DNA from: Nitrosomonas sp.
GTDB taxonomy: Bacteria > Pseudomonadota > Gammaproteobacteria > Burkholderiales > Nitrosomonadaceae
Assembly (NCBI GenBank): GCA_005779435.1
Contig: SXJH01000189.1
Location: 1-9,089 of the forward strand
DNA: 9,089 nucleotides
Direction of reading: 5' to 3'
Notes under the pieces: model-generated
The model's input: the letters and a program-made list of their open reading frames with translations, nothing else
Databases searched by the model: none
Told to the model about the DNA's origin: nothing
Part shown: in pieces, positions 4,538 to 9,089 of the stretch
Numbering within the stretch: position 1 is the stretch's first letter
Layout of the letters: each line of letters opens with the position of its first letter
Program-made: the position numbers and the translations under genes

Positions 4538-5200
4538 TCAACGCAAACTGATAATCGGCCAATTATTTCTTTCGGCGTGGCTTTTCAGCGTCGGGTCTGG
4601 ATCGACCGCGACCGGATGGGTTACTTTGCTCATTAGCGGCAAATCGTTCAGCGAATCGCTGTAAAACCAACTGCGCAAAAACGATAACCAGGTCAGATTA
4701 TGCGCATCGAGCCATTGCTCCAGCCGCTCGATTTTTCCTTCGCGGAACGACGGCGTGCCGGTTACGCGTCCGGTGAATTCGCCGTCTTTTACTTCCGGCT
4801 CGGTTGCGATCAGATGTTCGATGCCCAATGCTTGCGCAATCGGTGACGTTACGAAGCTGTTGGTTGCGGTAATGATGATGCACAAATCGCCGTCGAGTTT
4901 ATGCCGCTCGATCAATTGATGGGTGCCCGGCGCGATCAGCGGCATGATTTTTTTCTTCATGAATTCGCTGCGCCAGGTTTCGAGTTGCGTGCGCGGGTGG
5001 CGCGCCAGCGGTTTTAGCTGGAAATTGAGAAATTCGTGGATATCCAATGTGCCTGCTTTGTATTGCTCATAAAACTCGATGTTTTTCGCTTCGTGCAGTT
5101 CGCGATCCAGCGCTTTCTTCTCAATCAAAAATTGCGCCCATTGAAAATCGCTATCGCCGGCAATCAGCGTGTTATCCAGATCAAATAGTGCTAAGTTCAT
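4538..5200 (-). CDS. HAD-superfamily phosphatase, subfamily IB (SerB-like)
   Basis: This 220-residue cytosolic phosphohydrolase is predicted to use an aspartyl-phosphate intermediate; the substrate is unknown. All four HAD motifs are present: DLDNT with nucleophile Asp7 and Asp9, motif II Thr111 in IIITATN, motif III Lys156 in GKIERL, and motif IV Asp182/Asp186 in SDSLND. The helical cap between motifs I and II and the overall length fit HAD-IB proteins related to phosphoserine phosphatase. The start at 5200 is preferred over a longer frame from 5338 because it places DLDNT at the usual N-terminal position, has an AGGTGA ribosome site, and overlaps the hda stop as ATGA. It is the last gene of the conserved cluster. 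A diverged copy of its 3' end lies at 3767-3927, beyond the toxin-antitoxin pair. Confidence 0.9.
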   Translation of the reverse strand: MNLALFDLDNTLIAGDSDFQWAQFLIEKKALDRELHEAKNIEFYEQYKAGTLDIHEFLNFQLKPLARHPRTQLETWRSEFMKKKIMPLIAPGTHQLIERHKLDGDLCIIITATNSFVTSPIAQALGIEHLIATEPEVKDGEFTGRVTGTPSFREGKIERLEQWLDAHNLTWLSFLRSWFYSDSLNDLPLMSKVTHPVAVDPDPTLKSHAERNNWPIISLR

Positions 5201-5874
5201 GAACTCACCTGTAATAATTCCCGTAACAATGGAATGGTAATTGGACGCCGATGCTGCAACGAATAACGGCCCAATGCATCCAGCGTCATCATTAGCGACG
5301 GCAAATCGCGCCGCCCGTGCCGTAACAAATAAAGACAAATTTCCTGCGGCAATGCAAAACCGTATTCGGCGGAATATGTCTGCATTGCTTGTATTTTTTC
5401 CGCTTCGGTCAATTCGTGCAGTTCGTAGACCAATCCCCAGCCCAAGCGCGTAACCAAATCCTGGCGCAACGCCAAACGCATCGGTGCCGTTGTGCCGCTC
5501 AACAAAAGAACTGCGCCGGTTTCGTCGCGCACTTGATTGTACAAATTGAATAAATCAATCTGACGATCGGCCTGAAGACCGTCGATATCGTCAATGGCGA
5601 CACAATCCATAGCGCTATCGAAAGACAAATCGCCATGATTTCGGGCGCTGCAATATACCGCTTTTGCGTTTTTTTGGATATAGGCGGCGGCAACTGCCTG
5701 CAGCAAATGGCTTTTGCCGCATCCCGCGCCGCCCCACACATAGACAAACCGCTCTTTTTCCTGTCCGCACAGAATGTTAGTCAACAACTGCAGCAATTCC
5801 CGGTTGCGCCCCGGCAGAAAATTCGCCAATGTCGGCAAGGGAGGCGGATGAATATCTAGCAGCAACTGTTGCAT
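5197..5874 (-). CDS. hda: Hda, DnaA regulatory inactivator
   Basis: This 225-residue AAA+ protein resembles the central ATPase domain of DnaA. Hda works with the DNA-loaded sliding clamp to stimulate ATP hydrolysis by DnaA and so prevent re-initiation of replication. The N-terminus carries a clamp-binding motif QLLLDI (3-8). The Walker A motif is GGAGCGKS (48-55), Walker B is VAIDDID (92-98), an arginine-containing DLVTRLGWG segment lies at 139-147, and a sensor-2-like RRDLPSL is at 187-193. There is no DnaA-type DNA-binding domain IV, which separates it from DnaA itself. The ribosome site is weak. It starts 39 bases after the perM stop and overlaps the HAD gene by 4 bases, the usual betaproteobacterial arrangement. 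Confidence 0.93.
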   Translation of the reverse strand: MQQLLLDIHPPPLPTLANFLPGRNRELLQLLTNILCGQEKERFVYVWGGAGCGKSHLLQAVAAAYIQKNAKAVYCSARNHGDLSFDSAMDCVAIDDIDGLQADRQIDLFNLYNQVRDETGAVLLLSGTTAPMRLALRQDLVTRLGWGLVYELHELTEAEKIQAMQTYSAEYGFALPQEICLYLLRHGRRDLPSLMMTLDALGRYSLQHRRPITIPLLRELLQVSS

Positions 5875-5913
5875 GGCCGTTATTCAGCAATCAATGCCGA
5901 ATCTTTTGGGTCG

Positions 5914-6978
5914 CTAGGAGTTATAGAGATTGCTACTTAAGTAGCGCTGATGAATGTGACGCAGCCAAACCAGCAATACCGCGCTCACCGGCAATGCCAG
6001 CAAAATGCCGAAAAAGCCGAAAAGCTGACCGAATGCCATTAACGCAAAAATCACCATGACCGGGTGCAATCCGATGCGATCGCCGACCAGCCAAGGCGTA
6101 AACAACATGCCTTCCAGCATTTGTCCGATGCCGAATACGACCCATACCGGAATCACGCTTGCCCAATCCTGAAATTGCATCAAAGCGGCAACCGTCGCCA
6201 AGGTTAAGCCGACGATCATGCCGAGGTAGGGCACGAACACCAGAATACCCGCCACCAATCCGATCGGCAGTGCAAACTCCAATCCCACCAGCCAAAGCCC
6301 GGTGATATAGCAAATGCTCATCAGCATGATCACGGATAATTGCCCGCGCAAAAACTCCGCCAGAATGCGGTCGGTTTCGCGTGCAAGCTGAGAAACTTGG
6401 TCATGCCAATAGCGTGGAATCATTTCGTCGATGAGCTTGAGCAAAACATCCCAATCGCGCAGCAAATAAAACAGCACCACCGGAACCAGCAGCAGGTTCA
6501 CCAGAAATTCCACAACGGCCATACCGCCGCTGGTGAGCGACGGCAACACTTTGGCCGCGACGCCCCCGGCACTTTGCCAGTGCTCCGAAACGGCTTCTTT
6601 CAGCACGTTCATATCGGGCTGCAAATTGATGTCAAACCTGGCTTCCAGCCACGGAATCGCTTGATTCTTTACAATATCCAAATAAACCGGCATTTTATCC
6701 AGCAACCGGCCAGCCTCTTTTTCAAACAGCGGCACCATGATCAGAATCAATGCGGCAAACACGCCCAGCAGTAACAACATGACCAGAACAGTACCGACGG
6801 TGCGCGGAATTTCCTTGTCGGCCATGCGTCTGACCATCGGATTGCAAATATAAGCGATCACGGCGGCCAGCAAAAAAGGAGTGAGTATCGGGCTGAGCAG
6901 ATAAATCAATCCGCCGGATATACACGCCAGCACCAGCCACCATAGCGAATGCAAATCTTCGGATTGCTCGGCATTCAT
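5914..6978 (-). CDS. perM: AI-2E/PerM family inner-membrane protein
   Basis: This 354-residue multi-pass protein belongs to a family named after an AI-2 exporter but containing members with other or unknown roles, some of them ion or proton antiporters; the substrate here is unknown. Hydrophobic segments lie at about 12-45, 62-85, 153-172, 215-234, 240-270, 277-290 and 305-340, with a larger soluble loop between the second and third. The VPYLG motif and the LVGDRIGLHPVMVIFAL stretch followed by a glycine-rich LFGFFGILLALP helix are the family signature. It starts 9 bases after the aminotransferase stop with no strong ribosome site, which suggests translational coupling. Sitting next to hda is usual for betaproteobacteria, where purM rather than an aminotransferase normally precedes it. 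Confidence 0.9.
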   Translation of the reverse strand: MNAEQSEDLHSLWWLVLACISGGLIYLLSPILTPFLLAAVIAYICNPMVRRMADKEIPRTVGTVLVMLLLLGVFAALILIMVPLFEKEAGRLLDKMPVYLDIVKNQAIPWLEARFDINLQPDMNVLKEAVSEHWQSAGGVAAKVLPSLTSGGMAVVEFLVNLLLVPVVLFYLLRDWDVLLKLIDEMIPRYWHDQVSQLARETDRILAEFLRGQLSVIMLMSICYITGLWLVGLEFALPIGLVAGILVFVPYLGMIVGLTLATVAALMQFQDWASVIPVWVVFGIGQMLEGMLFTPWLVGDRIGLHPVMVIFALMAFGQLFGFFGILLALPVSAVLLVWLRHIHQRYLSSNLYNS

Positions 6979-6987
6979 CGGTTGTAA

Positions 6988-8376
6988 CTAACCCGCTTTG
7001 GCTTTCAATGCATGACTGGCCAGATTCTTGCCTAATTCCCAGATCGAACCCGGTATTTGATGCGTATCGGCGATGGCCTTGGTGCAGGCATCGATAATAC
7101 GATCCAGATCTTTTTGCGTCAGCGTGAGCGGTGGCAGCAATTTGATCACATTCATGCCATGCCCGGCCACTTGCGTCAGAATCCGGTGTTCTTTAAACAA
7201 CGGAATGGTGATCATCTGACAGAACAATCCCTTGTTGGCCGCTTCCAGCATCATCCATGCGGCTTTCAAAGACAAACTGCTGGGCGACTTGAATTCAACT
7301 GCGATCATCGCGCCTTTGCCGCGCGCTTCTTTAAAAAACTCGAATTGGCTCGATAGCGCATTCAGCCGCGCGATTAAATCCGCGCCGATTTTGGCGCTGT
7401 TTTCCACCAATTTCTCGGCTCTGATCACTTCCAAACTGGCCAGACCGGCCGCCATCGCCATATTGTTCTTGGAAAACGTAGAACCATGCACCACTGCGCG
7501 ATCCATGCGGTTAAACACGCTGTCCATGATTTGCTGCGTCATCGCCACGGCACCCACCGGAACAAAGCCGCCGGACAGCGCCTTGGCCATACAAATCATG
7601 TCGGGCTTCACGCCCCAATGCTCAATCGCCCAAAACTTTCCGGTGCGGCCAAGCCCGGTTTGAATTTCATCCGCGACAAACAAGGTGCCGTATTTTTTGC
7701 ACAGCCGCTCGACTTCGGGCAGATAATCGTCGTCCGGGATATTCACGCCTTTGCCTTGAATCGGCTCGACCACAAACGCCGCCACATCGCGATTGCTCAG
7801 GGCTTGTTCCAATGCCGCAAGATCGTTGAACGGAACCGAACCGCAATCCATTAACAACGGACCGAAGCCGTCCTTGAAGATTTGCTCGCCGTTCAACGAC
7901 AAAGCCCCCATCGTCAAACCGTGATAGGCATGATCGCAGCAAACGATCCGGTTGCGCTTGGTGACATAGCGGGCGAATTTTATCGCCCCCTCGACGGCTT
8001 CCGTACCGGAATTACAAAAGAAAACCCGTTCCAGATTATCGGGGGTCGTGGCCAAAATCTCTTTAGCCAGCAGTCCGCTCAAAGTCGACACATCCAACTG
8101 CACCAGATCCGGCATTTCCAGCGACAGCACTTCTTTCAATGCATTGACTATGGTCGGATGGTTGCGTCCGAATGCATAAACACCGAAGCCGCTCAGCAGA
8201 TCCAGATATTCGTTGCCTTGTTCGTCATACAGATATTGACCGACTGCCCGCTGGTAATTCCGATCATAGCCAATTGTTTTCAAAACCCGGACCATTTGTG
8301 CATTCAAATACCGATCGTGCAGTTCAAATTTATCCGTGCGATGCTCCGATAACAAACCGGCGATGCTGAAAGACAT
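6988..8376 (-). CDS. Class III PLP-dependent aminotransferase
   Basis: The 462-residue enzyme belongs to aminotransferase class III (the acetylornithine/ornithine/GABA aminotransferase group). The PLP phosphate-binding SGTEA is at 123-127, the ring-stacking YHG at 151-153, the pyridine-N-binding Asp236 in VADEIQTGLGRTG, and the Schiff-base Lys265 in MAKALSGG. It is slightly longer than the biosynthetic acetylornithine enzymes, with about 40 extra residues before the core. Some class III enzymes of this shape act in hopanoid side-chain synthesis (HpnO) and others on polyamines; I lean to an HpnO-like role but cannot show it, as no other hopanoid gene is in view. The start has an AGAGGTAG ribosome site. 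It follows the small membrane protein gene by 22 bases and precedes perM by 9. Confidence 0.87.
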   Translation of the reverse strand: MSFSIAGLLSEHRTDKFELHDRYLNAQMVRVLKTIGYDRNYQRAVGQYLYDEQGNEYLDLLSGFGVYAFGRNHPTIVNALKEVLSLEMPDLVQLDVSTLSGLLAKEILATTPDNLERVFFCNSGTEAVEGAIKFARYVTKRNRIVCCDHAYHGLTMGALSLNGEQIFKDGFGPLLMDCGSVPFNDLAALEQALSNRDVAAFVVEPIQGKGVNIPDDDYLPEVERLCKKYGTLFVADEIQTGLGRTGKFWAIEHWGVKPDMICMAKALSGGFVPVGAVAMTQQIMDSVFNRMDRAVVHGSTFSKNNMAMAAGLASLEVIRAEKLVENSAKIGADLIARLNALSSQFEFFKEARGKGAMIAVEFKSPSSLSLKAAWMMLEAANKGLFCQMITIPLFKEHRILTQVAGHGMNVIKLLPPLTLTQKDLDRIIDACTKAIADTHQIPGSIWELGKNLASHALKAKAG

Positions 8377-8398
8377 TAACTACCTCTATCTGTAAAAA

Positions 8399-8647
8399 TT
8401 AAACGGCATAAAAGTTGAGGATATATTTGATCACTCCGCCGGACCCCATAATAATCATAATGAGCCCGCCAACGATGGCAGTGCCTTCGATAACGATCGA
8501 AAACAATGCGCGGGCCGTACTTTCAAACTCTTCTTCGCCTAAGACATTTTTCCGTTTTTCCCGGCGGTTTTTGACCCATAGCTGCAGCCATATAGCGGCC
8601 GGAATAATCAGCAAGGAAAACATCAAAACAATTTCTGCATCTTCCAT
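8399..8647 (-). CDS. Small two-helix membrane protein, function unknown
   Basis: This 82-residue protein has two hydrophobic segments: about 6-25 (VLMFSLLIIPAAIW and on) and about 48-77 (a glycine-rich stretch, VIEGTAIVGGLIMIIMGSGG). They are joined by a strongly charged loop (KNRREKRKN then EEEFE) that should lie in the cytoplasm by the positive-inside rule. I do not recognise the family. A GAGGG ribosome site lies about 8 bases before the ATG. It is the first gene of the minus-strand unit, 22 bases ahead of the aminotransferase, so it is probably co-transcribed with it. The coding frame is well formed and the charge pattern is protein-like, so I consider it real despite its size. Confidence 0.72.
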   Translation of the reverse strand: MEDAEIVLMFSLLIIPAAIWLQLWVKNRREKRKNVLGEEEFESTARALFSIVIEGTAIVGGLIMIIMGSGGVIKYILNFYAV

Positions 8648-8698
8648 TCAACTACCCTCGATTTCATAAAAAGTGATTCGACAATCCAATCCATCCGA

Positions 8699-8836
8699 CA
8701 GGCCGTTGAAAAACGTTTTCGAGGCAGCCGATGCAAGGCAAAAACAAGCGAAAATCGCGGTTTATGCATAATAATGAGCATTTTGAGCCTGTTTTTAACA
8801 CCGCAGCGGCAACGCAGATAGTTTTTCAACAGCCTG
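8699..8836. mobile_element. MITE-like element with 16-bp terminal inverted repeats
   Basis: The ends are CAGGCCGTTGAAAAAC (8699-8714) and, on the other strand, CAGGCTGTTGAAAAAC (8836-8821), matching at 15 of 16 positions. Subterminal parts are also partly complementary, for example both sides carry AAAAACA and GC-rich blocks, so the whole 138 bp can fold into one long imperfect hairpin. It codes for nothing credible. Elements ending in GTTGAAAAAC repeats are common dispersed repeats in proteobacteria. No clear target duplication is visible. It lies about 50 bases upstream of the small membrane protein gene, in the likely leader or promoter region of the cluster. Confidence 0.75.
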
Positions 8837-8837
8837 C

Positions 8838-8970
8838 TAACCTTGATTCGCGCAATAAATAAGTACATCAAGCACTTCATTTGATTGCTCAAGATTAACG
8901 CGCATAGATTACCTTAAACGAGGTAGTTTAATAAAGATTTTTGCTAACGCAGTGTAGAGAACAAATAAAC
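8838..8970. other. AT-rich gene-free spacer between the MITE and the insertion sequence
   Basis: No gene is seen. It contains a small nested palindrome: TTAAAC (8914-8919) / GTTTAA (8926-8931), overlapped by TACCT (8910-8914) / AGGTA (8921-8925). It could hold the original promoter of the minus-strand cluster, but no confident -35/-10 pair was found. Confidence 0.35.
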
Positions 8971-9089
8971 TGTCCGGGGTTGTAGCACAAGATCTGTCCG
9001 GTTTTATATGGAATCCGAGGAGGATTTCAGATGAAACGGACAGAGTGGCTACAGGAGACCCGGAAGATGAGATTTGAGGAAGCGTATGG
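8971..9089 (+). mobile_element. Left end of an insertion sequence, probably ISNCY-type (partial)
   Basis: The likely end is around TGTCCGGGG (8971-8979). CTGTCCGG occurs at 8970-8977 and again at 8994-9001, a short repeated end motif as expected for transposase binding. The transposase gene starts 60 bases inside. The rest of the element lies beyond the window, so its ends and target duplication cannot be checked. Confidence 0.6.
9031..9089 (+). CDS. Transposase N-terminus, ISNCY-family-like (cut by window end)
   Basis: The first 19 codons read MKRTEWLQETRKMRFEEAY, followed by a glycine codon begun at the window edge. This opening matches my recollection of ISNCY-family transposases, which continue into a helix-turn-helix that recognises the IS ends. 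A strong GAGGAGG ribosome site lies 8 bases before the ATG. The catalytic domain is outside the window, so the family call rests on the N-terminus only. Confidence 0.65.
   Translation, partial: MKRTEWLQETRKMRFEEAY

Noticed and set aside
5201..5338. 46-residue N-terminal extension of the HAD protein
   Set aside because: The extension lies inside hda in another frame and is not HAD-like. The ATG at 5200 has a ribosome site and the expected ATGA overlap.
8623..8892. 89-codon minus-strand frame across the MITE-like element
   Set aside because: It overlaps the start of the small membrane protein gene in another frame and is made mostly of inverted-repeat DNA.
1..9089. CRISPR arrays, tRNA or rRNA genes
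   Set aside because: No regularly spaced repeat-spacer pattern was seen, and no tRNA or rRNA sequence signature was noticed on either strand.

Overview
The window looks like a chromosomal stretch of a betaproteobacterium, probably Nitrosomonas or a close relative. This is inferred from the hda-HAD-perM gene neighbourhood, the moderate GC content, the style of the dispersed repeats and a known history of integrons in that genus. It was not tested by any database search. The window splits into a decayed, repeat-rich accessory half (about 1-4500) and a compact conserved minus-strand gene cluster (about 4538-8647), and ends in the first bases of an insertion sequence.

Accessory half. A 273-bp sequence occurs twice in direct orientation (121-393 and 2248-2520, 268 of 273 positions identical). 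The copies bracket 1.85 kb holding one intact plus-strand gene, a PAPS-type sulfotransferase (862-1782). Each copy carries an integron attC-like site. A third, clearer attC lies at 3260-3361. All three are oriented on the minus strand. Between the second and third sits an intact gene cassette whose zinc-ribbon-like protein I do not recognise: its ATG lies 3 bases after one attC and its stop codon 1 base before the next. Remnants of two further cassette genes abut the other attC sites. No integrase gene is visible, so this looks like a cluster of attC sites lacking an integrase. Four copies of an 18-bp ATGTCAAGAYGYGACCCC motif, probably REP-type elements, are scattered through the same region and appear to have cut into the cassette remnants.

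Junction. At 3941-4476 is a type II toxin-antitoxin pair (RelE/HigB-like toxin first, XRE antitoxin second, ATGA overlap), with a perfect palindrome over the toxin start codon. The pair sits between the intact 3' end of a HAD phosphatase gene and a second, diverged, frameshifted copy of that same 3' end (about 3767-3927). This resembles an insertion that restored the gene end it entered.

Conserved half. Read on the minus strand from 8647 to 4538: a small two-helix membrane protein, a class III PLP aminotransferase, an AI-2E/PerM family membrane protein, the DnaA regulator Hda, and a HAD-IB phosphatase. Gaps are 22, 9, 39 and -4 bases, which suggests one transcription unit. In many betaproteobacteria perM-hda-HAD is preceded by purM and followed by pcnB-folK; here neither flank matches. 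A MITE-like element with 16-bp terminal inverted repeats (8699-8836) lies just upstream of the unit, and an ISNCY-type transposase gene starts at 9031 and runs off the window.
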